DNA of 64,000 bases. Source: JAFAHS01 sp046728175. Its GTDB lineage: Bacteria > Desulfobacterota > Binatia > Binatales > Binataceae. This document shows, piece by piece, positions 16,612 to 25,802 of the stretch. The DNA lies in the NCBI GenBank assembly GCA_046728175.1, contig JBKPEA010000050.1, positions 1 through 64,000 on the forward strand, written 5' to 3'. The notes beneath the pieces were generated by a model that worked only from the letters and a program-made list of their open reading frames with translations, was not told the DNA's origin and ran no database searches. A program made the translations under genes and the position numbers. How positions within the stretch are numbered: position 1 is the stretch's first letter; each line of letters starts with the position of its first letter.

Positions 16612-17388
16612 ATGTCCGACACGAAGATGTTCGATCTGAGCGGCAAGGTCGCGGTCGTGACCGGCGGCAATGGCGGGATAGGACACGGCATCGCACGCGG
16701 GCTTGCGACCGCAGGCGCGAAAGTCGCCATCTTGGCACGCAACGAACAGCGCAATCGTGATACGCTCGCCGAGCTCCGCGCGCTGGGCAACCAGGCCATG
16801 GCGCTCAAACTCGACGTCTCGCGGCGCGCGGACCTCAAGCCCGCACTTGTGTCTATCGAGCGCGAGCTCGGCCCGGTCGATATCCTGGTCAACAATGCTG
16901 CGTTCGCGGTGCTGAAGAGCCTGCTCGAGCACACCGAGGAGGATTGGGACTCGGTCATCGAGACCGACCTCACCGCGTGCTTTTTGCTGGCGAAGTATGC
17001 AGCGCAATCGATGGTCCAGCGTCGCGCCGGCAAGATCATCAACGTTGCCAGCGTGGGCGGCTACAAGGGCACGCCCATCTACCCCTCATACGGAGTCAGC
17101 AAGGGCGGCCTTCTGCAGCTGACGCGATGCCTAGCGATCGAACTTGCGCCTTACAATATTCAGGTGAACTCGCTCGCCCCCGGCTGGACCACCACCGACA
17201 TGACCGACTGGATTCGCAATGATCCGCAATACGCCGCGGTGAAACAAGAAATGATTACCCGCACGCCGGCCGGTCGGTTCGCCGAGCCCGAAGAGATGGC
17301 CGGCGCCGCGGTGTTCCTGGCCTCGCATGCATCGGACTTCGTGACCGGCGCCGACATCATAGTCGACGGTGGATTTTTCATAAGATAA
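16612..17388 (+). CDS. Short-chain dehydrogenase/reductase (SDR), tandem copy 1
   Basis: 258 residues; ATG 16612 follows CTGGAGA. TGGNGGIGHGIA near residues 17-28, VNNAAF near 92-97, catalytic YGVSK near 164-168, and a C-terminus GADIIVDGGFFIR. It is closely related in sequence and layout to the next gene (17463), including the shared start pattern KMFDL-GNVAVVTGG and the segment RTPAGRF-EPEEMAG, so the pair arose by tandem duplication. Divergent from the HpaB-like gene. Substrate unknown; typical relatives act on hydroxyacyl, sugar or polyol substrates. Confidence 0.92.
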   Translation: MSDTKMFDLSGKVAVVTGGNGGIGHGIARGLATAGAKVAILARNEQRNRDTLAELRALGNQAMALKLDVSRRADLKPALVSIERELGPVDILVNNAAFAVLKSLLEHTEEDWDSVIETDLTACFLLAKYAAQSMVQRRAGKIINVASVGGYKGTPIYPSYGVSKGGLLQLTRCLAIELAPYNIQVNSLAPGWTTTDMTDWIRNDPQYAAVKQEMITRTPAGRFAEPEEMAGAAVFLASHASDFVTGADIIVDGGFFIR

Positions 17389-17462
17389 AGAAACAGGATT
17401 CCGCAGACTCGTCCCTTCAAGTTCACGGCGAAGCCTGGCCCAGAGAGCTAAAGGAGTTTTGG

Positions 17463-18227
17463 ATGGCTGCACCGAAGATGTTCGACCTGGCCGGCAACGT
17501 GGCCGTGGTGACGGGCGGCAACGGTGGGATCGGCCGGGGCATCGCGCTGGGCTTCGCCGAGGCCGGCGCGGCGGTCGCGATTCTTGCGCGCAACGAGGAA
17601 AAAAATCGCTCGGTCCTGGCGGAACTGGAACGGCTTGGCGCCAGGGCGGTTTCAATTCGTCTCGATGTCACGGAACGCGCGGAGCTGGAACCCGCGATGG
17701 CGGAGATCGAACGCGCGCTTGGCCCGATTTCGATACTGGTCAACAACGCAGGCATCTCGATTCAGAAGAGCGCCGCGAAGCACGACCCGGATTCGTGGGA
17801 TCGCGTGATCGAGACCAACCTCAACTCCTGCTTCTTCCTTGCGCAAATCGCGGCGCGCTCGATGATTCCGCACAAGCGCGGCAAGATTATCAACATCGCC
17901 AGCGAGTATTCACACTTCGGCAGCGGTGCGGTGATTTCCTATTCCGCCGCCAAGGGCGGATTGGTCCAGCTGACCAAATCGCTGGCCATCGACTGGGCTC
18001 GTTACAACATCCAGGTAAATGCGATCGTCCCCGGGTGGATCAAGACCGACATGACCGCGCCCGCACAATCGGGTCCTTTCTACGATGAAATAATTACGCG
18101 AACGCCCGCGGGCCGGTTCGGCGAGCCCGAGGAAATGGCTGGCACCGCAATCTTTCTCGCTTCACATGCGTCCGACTTCGTGACCGGGGCAGTGATCAAC
18201 GCGGACGGCGGCTTCGCGATCAGATAG
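17463..18227 (+). CDS. Short-chain dehydrogenase/reductase (SDR), tandem copy 2
   Basis: 254 residues, 74 bases after copy 1 and preceded by AAGGAG. TGGNGGIGRGIA near residues 18-29, LVNNAGISI near 92-100, catalytic Ser in NIASEYSHFG and YSAAK near 161-165, ending GAVINADGGFAIR. The central substrate loop differs from copy 1 (SEYSHFGSG against SVGGYKGTP), which suggests divergent substrates after duplication. Confidence 0.93.
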   Translation: MAAPKMFDLAGNVAVVTGGNGGIGRGIALGFAEAGAAVAILARNEEKNRSVLAELERLGARAVSIRLDVTERAELEPAMAEIERALGPISILVNNAGISIQKSAAKHDPDSWDRVIETNLNSCFFLAQIAARSMIPHKRGKIINIASEYSHFGSGAVISYSAAKGGLVQLTKSLAIDWARYNIQVNAIVPGWIKTDMTAPAQSGPFYDEIITRTPAGRFGEPEEMAGTAIFLASHASDFVTGAVINADGGFAIR

Positions 18228-18563
18228 GCATCATCCCCAGTCCGTCGGTTGGGGTGTAAGCGAGCGGCAGCTTGCTCACAATATAGGTCACGGTCATCAG
18301 GCCGAAAATAAGTCTTGGGATTTTATCAAGCGGAGTGCCTGCGCGAACCACCTCGCCTCGCTGATTGCTTGTCCGCGGCGAACCGCCTTATCCAAGGAAC
18401 CGGGCAGCCTTGCGCTTGACCGAGATTTCGTTTGTTGAGACTACCGGTCGTTGCCGGTGAGCCCACACACCATCTCCGGACGCGCGTTTGCCACTGCGGC
18501 GCTGGGGCGATAGCGTCGCCCTGATTCAGCGGAGATAGCCCCGAATCGAAGGAGCAAGGGGAG
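18228..18563. other. Intergenic stretch with a possible minus-strand 3' gene remnant
   Basis: On the minus strand the frame ending at TGA 18220-18222 reads back to about 18385 and includes PRLIFGLMTVTYIVSKLPL, a membrane-helix-like segment with no start codon. It may be the last ~50 codons of a truncated membrane-protein gene. The remainder (18390-18563) shows no gene; the GGAGCAAGGGGAG before 18564 is the ribosome site of the amidohydrolase. Confidence 0.25.
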
Positions 18564-19758
18564 ATGGACCTGTCAATAAATAACGTCCGACTGTTCGACG
18601 GTTCAGCGGTGAGGGAAGGACGCTGCAGCGTCGGAATCGTCGGAAACAAAATCACCTCCGTTGGATCAGCGACGGTGCACGCGAACCGGGAGATTGACGC
18701 GGGGGGGAAGGTTTCTCATGCCCGGGCTCATCGATTGCCACATCCATCTGCTCAATATGTGGACGGCGACAGATGAGAAGACGATGGCCGCCGACATCGA
18801 GCACGAAATGCCGAAGCGCCTTGAAGACTTTCTTGCGGCCGGCGTCACCACCGTAAAATCGGTTGGCGATTCCGAAGATGACATCCTAAGGGTGCGGGCC
18901 ATGCTTACCAGTGGTGAACTCCGTGGCCCCCGATTATTCGCAACCGGAGCTGCGTTCGCGGCTCCCGGCAGTCATCCTGCGACAACCATTTTTGGCCGGA
19001 ATCCGTGGATTCGCCGCCGCTCAACGATCGAGTCCGATTCGTCGTCCGTAGCGCGAGATGCGGTGCGGCGCTTGGCCGAGAAGAAGGTGGATGCAATCAA
19101 GATCGTTCATCAGGGCGGGTGCAAGCACGGAGAACCATATTTTTTTAGGGCGGAAGCGCTGGGCATCAACGTCCAGATCCACAGACTCGAGCGTGAAGTT
19201 CTCAACGCGATCGTAGATGAGGCACATAAGCATGGACTGAAAGCGACGGTTCATACCTTCGATCAGGAGGCCGCCACCGAGGCGCTCGAAGCCGGAGCCG
19301 ACGGTCTCGAGCATGGAATCATGGACCATGAGCTAGATGGTGCCCGCGCGATCGAGTTGTTGCTACGAAATCGTGCCTCCTACGTACCAACGCTTTGGTT
19401 GCTTACCTTTGAGGAGAATGCTGCCGCGACGAGATATGCCAATCTGAAGCGGATCGCAGACGCAGGCGTTCGAGTGGTACTCGGGAGCGATACCTTCTGC
19501 GGCTACGGTAAGTTCGGAGAAAACACCATCATCGAAGCGGAGCGTACGTCAGCCGCGGGAATCGCTCCGGAAAAGGTGCTCAGAATGGCGACCAAAGACG
19601 CTGCCGAGCATCTCGGCACAGATGCTCTTGGTACGATCGCGACCGGGAAACTTGCGGACCTGCTTCTGCTTGATGCCGACCCGACGGCAGACATCACCGC
19701 TCTACGCAAAGTTGCCATGGTTGTGAAGGACGGGGCAATTTTGATCGATAAGATGTAA
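18564..19758 (+). CDS. Amidohydrolase (imidazolonepropionase-like), frameshifted at a G7 run
   Basis: The protein is split into two frames. Codons from ATG 18564 (good GGGGAG site) read MDLSINNVRLFDGSAVREG up to IDAGGK. The rest, from MPGLIDCHIHLLNMW, is in another frame. Removing one G from the seven-G run at 18701-18707 joins them into ~397 residues, giving the normal LxDGTx...IDAxGxxLMPGLIDxHxH order. Metal-site features: HIH in DCHIHL, Lys in DAIKIVHQGG, His in VHTFDQ and LEHGIMDH, and Asp in LGSDTFCG. Binuclear-metal hydrolase of unknown substrate. The frameshift could be a sequencing error, real inactivation or slippage. Confidence 0.75.
18701..18707 (+). other. Seven-G homopolymer at the frameshift
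   Basis: Seven consecutive G lie where the two reading frames of the amidohydrolase meet. One base fewer restores a single open frame. Confidence 0.7.
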
Positions 19759-19810
19759 CCCCTTCGCGCAGCGGTCGAACTTGAGGCTTAACTTCGAAGC
19801 GCGACGCGCG

Positions 19811-20638
19811 TCAGCTTTTCTTCTGCTCGTCGAAGGTCGCGTCGATGCGCTGAAAGCGGCGCCGGATGAGGTCGCGGCTGTCGTCGTGCGGCAGGATGTA
19901 GAGCCGATTAGCCAGGATCGCCTCGACAACGACCGTCGCGACGTCCTCGGGCTTCATCACCTCGCCCGCCATCACGATGTTGCTCGAGGCCTCGGGCTGG
20001 CGGCGAGGCGAGGCTGCTGCACCGCCGAAATCGGCCGTGCGATTTCGTTCCGAAGTTCCGATGTTGGTATCGACTCGTAGTGGACAGAGTACCGACACGC
20101 CTATGTTATGCTGCCGCACCTCGCGCCGGAGCGTCTCGGCGAGCGCGACCACGCCGTACTTCGCGACCGAATACACGCCGAGGCCTTCAGTCGGCACCAG
20201 TCCCGCAATCGACGAAGTGAATAGGATCTGTCCGCCCTGCTTCTGCTCAATCATACGCGGCAGAAATGCCTCGACGCCGTGAATCGGTCCCCACAGGTCA
20301 ACCTTGATGATCCATTCCCAATCGGAATGTTTCATGTTGACCATATGGCCGTCGAGCGCGACGCCCGCGTTGTTGAACAAGATGTGGACCGCGCCCATTT
20401 TCGAGAATGCCTGCTGAGCGAGGTTCTGCACGGACGCGAGATCGGCGACGTCGCACACGACACCCTCGGCCTTCGCGCCCGAGGATGACAACTCGGCAAC
20501 GGCTTTGTTGAGCGCGGACGCTTCGATATCCGCGATGACAAGCTTCGCACCTTTGGCGGCAAGCGCTCTGGCTGTGGCAAATCCAATACCGCTGGCGCCT
20601 CCGGTGATGACCGCAACTTTTCCGCTGGTGGTATCCAT
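19811..20638 (-). CDS. Short-chain dehydrogenase/reductase (SDR)
   Basis: 275 residues from ATG 20638 (AAGGTG upstream; a GTG two codons earlier is also possible). TGGASGIGFATA near residues 12-23, ILFNNAGVALDG near 87-98, TSSIAGL and YSVAK near 158-162. The C-terminal part is longer and more polar than in FabG-type SDRs (a linker with GGAAASPRRQPEAS and PHDDSRDLIRRRFQ). This pattern occurs in the SDR group annotated as ketoreductase or glucose-dehydrogenase-like. Convergent with the amidohydrolase. Confidence 0.88.
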   Translation of the reverse strand: MDTTSGKVAVITGGASGIGFATARALAAKGAKLVIADIEASALNKAVAELSSSGAKAEGVVCDVADLASVQNLAQQAFSKMGAVHILFNNAGVALDGHMVNMKHSDWEWIIKVDLWGPIHGVEAFLPRMIEQKQGGQILFTSSIAGLVPTEGLGVYSVAKYGVVALAETLRREVRQHNIGVSVLCPLRVDTNIGTSERNRTADFGGAAASPRRQPEASSNIVMAGEVMKPEDVATVVVEAILANRLYILPHDDSRDLIRRRFQRIDATFDEQKKS

Positions 20639-20882
20639 AGTCACCTTATTCGGTAATCCTGCTTTGCGGATGCTTCTCGTCGAGCCGCAGAGCGTCGCCT
20701 ATGCGAACAACCGCCCACGGGACTCTTTCAAAGGCGAATTCTAGTCTCTGCTTTACTCCCAAGGCCAAGACGAAAATCAGTCCTCTTCAAGATCTCTTCT
20801 TCAAGATCTCTTCGGCACGACCACTAGTTTGTTGCAAGTTGGTTGAGGCACTGCACGATCAATACTCGGTCGTTGTAAGGCG

Positions 20883-21425
20883 TCACAACGTGTGCATCTC
20901 GCTGTTCACAACACATCGCCAACGAGATAGATCGGCCAAGACGCATTCTGGACAGTTTTCACCATGCACGTGGGGAGGAAAATGTTCAGCTACAAAGCCG
21001 GCCGCACCGATTTGAGGTGTGGTTTCGAAGACGGTGACGTCAGTCGGAAGGACCATCCAATGCATCGCCGAGCGCGTCCAAAAATGGGCCGCAGGCTTGA
21101 TCCAGTTGGGATCATCAAATGTTCCTACCTGAATTCCCCGCGAGCCCGGGAAAATTTCCGCTGTCCATGAGACAGTCGTCCCGCAGGTCGAGCAAAACTC
21201 TGATTTCAGCCAGCGGTTACTTTCGTCCGTGCGAAATTCGAAAGTTTTAAGCGCACCATTTTTTATTTGAACCGGCGATTCATCGAGGTACCCTGCAACG
21301 CCAAGCGCACTTCCAGAGCGTTTCTTGCATAAAGTGCAATGACAGACCACAGCTAGATACGGTTCGTCTGTGACGCGGTAACGTACGGGCTCCGCACAGA
21401 CACCACCCTCGTGCTCGTCGGCCAC
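20883..21425 (-). CDS. GFA-family (Zn-binding, S-hydroxymethylglutathione synthase-like) protein with C-terminal extension
   Basis: 180 residues from a GTG start. The GFA/CENP-V fold is shown by CHCTLCKKRSGSALG near residues 31-45 and FCSTCGTTVSW near 77-87, with Cys ligands for two zinc ions. The usual length is about 130-140, but here the chain continues for ~45 residues with a further ENCPEC motif and a Trp/Cys segment. Some relatives bind glutathione-formaldehyde adducts, but most have no known reaction. The extra Cys pair is unusual. Confidence 0.85.
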   Translation of the reverse strand: MADEHEGGVCAEPVRYRVTDEPYLAVVCHCTLCKKRSGSALGVAGYLDESPVQIKNGALKTFEFRTDESNRWLKSEFCSTCGTTVSWTAEIFPGSRGIQVGTFDDPNWIKPAAHFWTRSAMHWMVLPTDVTVFETTPQIGAAGFVAEHFPPHVHGENCPECVLADLSRWRCVVNSEMHTL

Positions 21426-21613
21426 TTTCAGCGACCTCGTGCGATTGCTGGGTTGGAATCAGCTCGCATTGATGGCCTTACCTCCGTGAATCAGGTCGGA
21501 ACGGCTTCAAGGATGGTGTCTAAGACCCGGACGAAATTCTAGCATCAGCGGGTTCATTTACCTTTAGTGGTAAACTCACACCATCGCGACCCTGTAGAGG
21601 TTACGATGACGGA

Positions 21614-22228
21614 CTACTTCTGAAGCTGAGAATCCCCGCCAGTGACCGGGGGAGCCAGAAGAGCAGAAGCTGACATTGCCTTCGACGCATGCAGGTTGTC
21701 TAGGCCCGTGATGTTGCCCACCAGATTCGCGTACTGATTTGGTATCCGAGGCTCGTTCAGGATTCCAAACCTGGAGCCGTCTGGGGAGAACCTCAAGACG
21801 GAAGTGCCGAATGCGCGCCTGATGGTCAATGTGCTGCCGCTGAATTTGATAAATCCATCTACCGGCGAGCCGCCGGTCACGTGAAATCCTTCGTGCATAA
21901 GCCAGTCGGACACCTGGTCGAATTCGGGTTGCGTGACGCCGAAGCGGCTGGCGTATTCCTGTGGGGTCAGCCACCTATGATACTGCGGCGACCCGGGGTC
22001 CTGCTGCCCAGCAAGCAACGCGTTCAGTTGTTCCTGATCGCGGGGCTTGAACCAGATTTGCAGCGGGAGGGTGTGGGTTGCAGGCAGGTCGCCATAGGTC
22101 GGGAGCTTCTGCGCTTCCGCAGAAACCGTACCGCGCAACGGGACCGTTTGAGCGTCGATGTGCGCAGGGGCGGCAATCACGCACATAGCGACCGCAATGG
22201 CGCGGAAAATGAGCTGACCTGCTGTCAT
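21614..22228 (-). CDS. Stand-alone sedolisin (S53) activation-domain protein
   Basis: 204 residues. A Sec signal (about 1-26, ending PAHIDAQ) is followed by a complete Pro-kumamolisin domain (SPQYHRWLTPQEYASRFGVT near 84-103, the same signature as in the peptidase at 3171-4919). The protein ends with DSQLQK at a TAG, 16 codons after the propeptide and before any catalytic segment. The DNA beyond the stop contains no further sedolisin sequence in any frame. It is either a 3'-deleted peptidase gene or a free propeptide that could inhibit or chaperone sedolisins in trans. Confidence 0.8.
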   Translation of the reverse strand: MTAGQLIFRAIAVAMCVIAAPAHIDAQTVPLRGTVSAEAQKLPTYGDLPATHTLPLQIWFKPRDQEQLNALLAGQQDPGSPQYHRWLTPQEYASRFGVTQPEFDQVSDWLMHEGFHVTGGSPVDGFIKFSGSTLTIRRAFGTSVLRFSPDGSRFGILNEPRIPNQYANLVGNITGLDNLHASKAMSASALLAPPVTGGDSQLQK

Positions 22229-22460
22229 CCAACTCCCCTTCGCTAAGGTTCCCCAAAGTTCTAGAGAATCAGTCGCCTTGAGCTAAATCCTATTGACTTT
22301 ACCTTTTCTGTCTTTACCTAAACTACTCGGGCAGAGTTGGATGACGCTTCCCGACCCCATTGACGAGGGGAAGTCTTTCGATCTCGCGGGTCAAGTTTTG
22401 AACCTCGACTGCCCCGCGACGCTTTAAGCATCCGACGACTATCCGTATCATCCGCAAACC

Positions 22461-23969
22461 ATGCCTCGTTCACGAACCAAAGGGCCCCGAACATCTGCTT
22501 TAAGCCAACTGGAGCTGCCGAACCTTCGTCCCCTGCGCGTGCTGGTCATCGGCGAGGTCATCCTGGACCGCTACCTGTGGGGCGACGTTGCGCGTATCTC
22601 GCCGGAAGCTCCCATTCCAGTACTTCACGTCGAGCGTCGCGAGGAGAAGCCCGGCAATGCCGGTTTTGTCGCTGCTAATCTACGCGCGCTTGGTGCCGAG
22701 GCCTCGATAGTCAGTCTGGTGGGGCGCGATCGCGGGGGGCTGATGCTCCGTGAGATTCTTGGAGGGATGGGGGTTCGCACGCGTTCGCTGATTGAAGATT
22801 CCGATCGCGGCACCATCGTAAAGGAGCGGATGCTGGGTTCGGTGCAGGCGGCACATCGCGGTACCCAGCAGCTTCTTCGGGTCGACGAGGAGGATGCTTC
22901 CACGCTGCGCCCCGCGCGCGAACGCCAGCTGATTGCGCGGGTCGCAGCCGAACTTCCGCGCGCGGATGGCGTGCTCATCAGCGACATCAACAAGGGACTC
23001 CTGACGGAGAGGTTGCTGCGCACGACCATCGATGGCGCACGCCGACGGAGGATTCCCGTGGTTATCGATCCGCGCCTGACCGACGATTTCTCCATCTATC
23101 GCGGAGGTACCGCAATCACGCCCAACCGTTATGAGACCGAGCTGGCCACCGGCATGAAGCTCACTGACCGTGACGCGTGGCGACGCGCGGCGGAGCTGAT
23201 GGTGCGCAAGCACAACCTTGATGCGTGCCTGATTACGCTCGATCGCGACGGGATGTATCTGGCCGAGCGCGGGGGAGCCGATACCTACATACCGACGATT
23301 CCGCGCGATGTGTACGACGTCACCGGCGCGGGCGACGTGGTGCTGACCGTATTCGGCCTGTTTGCAATCGCGGGACTCGGCTTTTCGTCGGCGGCGCGAA
23401 TTGCCAATGTGGCTGCGAGTATCGAAGTGACCCGTATCGGCACCGAAGTGATCACGCGCGAGGACCTCGCGCGGGCACTCAGACCGGGCGATGGCCACGA
23501 GCGCAAGATTCTTTCGGTCGAGGAACTAAGGGTCGCGCTCGATCGCGAGCGGCGCGCCGGCCACCGGGTGTCATTCACCAATGGGTGTTTCGACCTCCTG
23601 CACGCGGGTCATATCCAGATTCTGAATTTCGCGCGCGCACAGGCGGACTGCCTGGTGGTAGGCCTTAACAGCGACCGCTCGGTGAAAGCCCTCAAAGGCA
23701 AAGATCGCCCGATTTATCCGGCCGCCGACCGAGCCCGCATCCTGGCCGCGCTTGAGTGTGTCAGCTACGTGGTGGTCTTTGACGACGTCCGCGCGGAAAA
23801 AACCATCCGCGCGGTGCGGCCCGATGTCCTGGTCAAGGGCGAGGACTGGAAAGGCCAGACCGTTGATGGACAGGAGTTCGTCGAAGCACGCGGTGGCCGC
23901 GTCGTCCTCGCGCCGCTGCTGCAAGGCCACAGCACGACCGGGACCATCGATCGAATGAAACAAAGATAA
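22461..23969 (+). CDS. hldE: Bifunctional heptose-7-phosphate kinase / heptose-1-phosphate adenylyltransferase
   Basis: 502 residues with two domains. The PfkB-type kinase (about 22-345) contains RLRVLVIGE-like start (here PLRVLVIGEVILDRYLWG) and the C-terminal TGAGDVVLTVFGLFA with the catalytic Asp. The cytidylyltransferase-like domain (about 365-502) contains FTNGCFDLLHAGH with the HxGH nucleotide-binding motif. It makes ADP-D-glycero-beta-D-manno-heptose for LPS inner core. HldE is usually fused like this in proteobacteria. Convergent with murJ. No gmhA, gmhB or waaD is in the window. Confidence 0.94.
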   Translation: MPRSRTKGPRTSALSQLELPNLRPLRVLVIGEVILDRYLWGDVARISPEAPIPVLHVERREEKPGNAGFVAANLRALGAEASIVSLVGRDRGGLMLREILGGMGVRTRSLIEDSDRGTIVKERMLGSVQAAHRGTQQLLRVDEEDASTLRPARERQLIARVAAELPRADGVLISDINKGLLTERLLRTTIDGARRRRIPVVIDPRLTDDFSIYRGGTAITPNRYETELATGMKLTDRDAWRRAAELMVRKHNLDACLITLDRDGMYLAERGGADTYIPTIPRDVYDVTGAGDVVLTVFGLFAIAGLGFSSAARIANVAASIEVTRIGTEVITREDLARALRPGDGHERKILSVEELRVALDRERRAGHRVSFTNGCFDLLHAGHIQILNFARAQADCLVVGLNSDRSVKALKGKDRPIYPAADRARILAALECVSYVVVFDDVRAEKTIRAVRPDVLVKGEDWKGQTVDGQEFVEARGGRVVLAPLLQGHSTTGTIDRMKQR

Positions 23970-24017
23970 TCGGGTACCAAACACCGACTGCGAAGGAAAA
24001 AGCGGAGCATTTTCGCT

Positions 24018-25646
24018 CTATCGTCCACCGAACCGGCGACGCACCATCGCGACAAAAGCATCGAATTCGGGCAATCGCAACATCTTCGCCATCCCCAGGT
24101 AGATCGCGCCATAGACTGGCAACACGATTAAGCCCTGCGGGCGCGGCCCGAGTCCGGCGGTTTCCCGCTTGAGCGCAAATCCAATCAGGCCCGCGACGAT
24201 TGCTATCGACCAAAGCTTCGTCACCAGCGCGCGATTGAGCCCGGTTGGCCCGATTCGCTGATTCATCCGCCACCTGCAGAGCACGAACTCAATCCAACCC
24301 GATACCCCCGCCGACGCGGTGAGACCGGCAACGCCCCAGCGCGGTGGGATACCCAGCAGCGGAGGCAGCAGGATGGCACACGCGTAGCCGAGCGCGAGGG
24401 TCAGCGAGACGCGCACCACTGCAAAGCGAAGCGGCGTACGCGCATCGAGCAACGAGTAGAATGCGGCGTTGTAGAGCTGCACCATCGTGGTCGCGAGCAG
24501 GCCGACCCCCGAGCCCGCCAGCACCGCCCACAGGTAAACCGCATCCGCGTGCGAGAAATGCCCCGATTGATAGACAAACGCCGCGATCACGTCGCCGAGA
24601 AAAATGAACCCGGCGGCCGAGGGCACGATTAGGAATGCGATCTGACGTAGTCCGGCGTTGAGACGCGGCCGCAAAGCCGCGCCGATCTCCTCGACCGTGC
24701 CCGACGCACGCGACATGGTCGGCAGCTCCGATGCCGCGACCGACGATCCGAACAGGCTGACCGGCAGCATGTACAAGATCTGGCCGAAGTTGATCGCGGC
24801 GACCGCACCGGTCGGCAACAAGCTTGCCAGCAGCTGGTCGACATAGGCGCTGATTTGCGCGACGCCCTTGGTGCCGACCACCGCGAACATGTTGCGGAAC
24901 ACCGTCCACAACGCTTCGCTTACCCGTCCGAAACTGAGTCGACGCCGATGCATCAACGCCACGACTTGCGGAACCTGCACCCCCAACTGGACGCCGGCGC
25001 CAGCCACCGATCCCCATGCCACATCGATCGCGAGCGCATCCTGCGCGCGGCGCGGCCCAAACCACAGCATGGTCGCGATAATCACGAGGTTCCAAAACAC
25101 CGGCGCGAGATACGAGGCGAAGAAGCGATGATGGCTGTTGAGGACACCCAGGCACCATGCCGACATCACCAGGATCCCGATGCCGGGAAATACGATACGC
25201 ACGATCGCGATGGTCAAGTCGCGTTTCTCGGCGGCAAACCCGGGCGCGATCACGTCGATCAGGTAAGGGGCGAACCCGACCCCTAGCGCAACCAGAATCG
25301 AGGTGGTGAGCGCGAGTACCGCCCCAACCGCCCATGCCAGCAAGTCTGCATCTTGGTCGCCGTCGCCGAGCATCTTGCTGTAAACCGGGATGAACGATGC
25401 GGACAGTACGCCTTCACCGAGCAGGTTCTGGAGGATATTCGGGATGCGCAGACCGGCGGTGAGTGCATCCGCCACCGCCGAGGTACCGAAGTAGTGCGCC
25501 AGCACGCTCTGGCGCAGGAATCCGGTAAGGCGACTGAGAAAAATCCCCGACGCGACGATCCCGGCAGCGCTGCCGGGCGGCCGCAAAGTGGTGTCTGCAC
25601 CGCTTAAGGGCTCCTCTGCGACCGGCTTTGTAACGCTCTCAGCCAA
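24018..25646 (-). CDS. murJ: Lipid II flippase MurJ (MviN)
   Basis: 542 residues with about 14 predicted transmembrane helices of the MOP-superfamily. The signature GIFLSRLTGFLRQSVLAHYFGTS-type start (here RLTGFLRQSVLAHYFGTSAV near residues 40-59) and RIPNILQNLLGEGVLSASFIPVY mark MurJ. It moves lipid II across the inner membrane for peptidoglycan synthesis. The start is TTG; no ATG is in frame nearby. The gene is convergent with hldE and back-to-back with hemW. Confidence 0.92.
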   Translation of the reverse strand: MAESVTKPVAEEPLSGADTTLRPPGSAAGIVASGIFLSRLTGFLRQSVLAHYFGTSAVADALTAGLRIPNILQNLLGEGVLSASFIPVYSKMLGDGDQDADLLAWAVGAVLALTTSILVALGVGFAPYLIDVIAPGFAAEKRDLTIAIVRIVFPGIGILVMSAWCLGVLNSHHRFFASYLAPVFWNLVIIATMLWFGPRRAQDALAIDVAWGSVAGAGVQLGVQVPQVVALMHRRRLSFGRVSEALWTVFRNMFAVVGTKGVAQISAYVDQLLASLLPTGAVAAINFGQILYMLPVSLFGSSVAASELPTMSRASGTVEEIGAALRPRLNAGLRQIAFLIVPSAAGFIFLGDVIAAFVYQSGHFSHADAVYLWAVLAGSGVGLLATTMVQLYNAAFYSLLDARTPLRFAVVRVSLTLALGYACAILLPPLLGIPPRWGVAGLTASAGVSGWIEFVLCRWRMNQRIGPTGLNRALVTKLWSIAIVAGLIGFALKRETAGLGPRPQGLIVLPVYGAIYLGMAKMLRLPEFDAFVAMVRRRFGGR

Positions 25647-25802
25647 CGGTCTCTGAAGTATAGCGGCGCGAGGCCACCCCTTGCAGCCGGTGGCGATCGC
25701 AAGTCCGAGACTTCCGGAAATTCAACCCCAGTTGCAGGAGAGTGGCCGAGGCTCTAGCCTGTCCTCTGCTTCCGGCACGCAGACGCCCAAGCGGGTAAGA
25801 TT

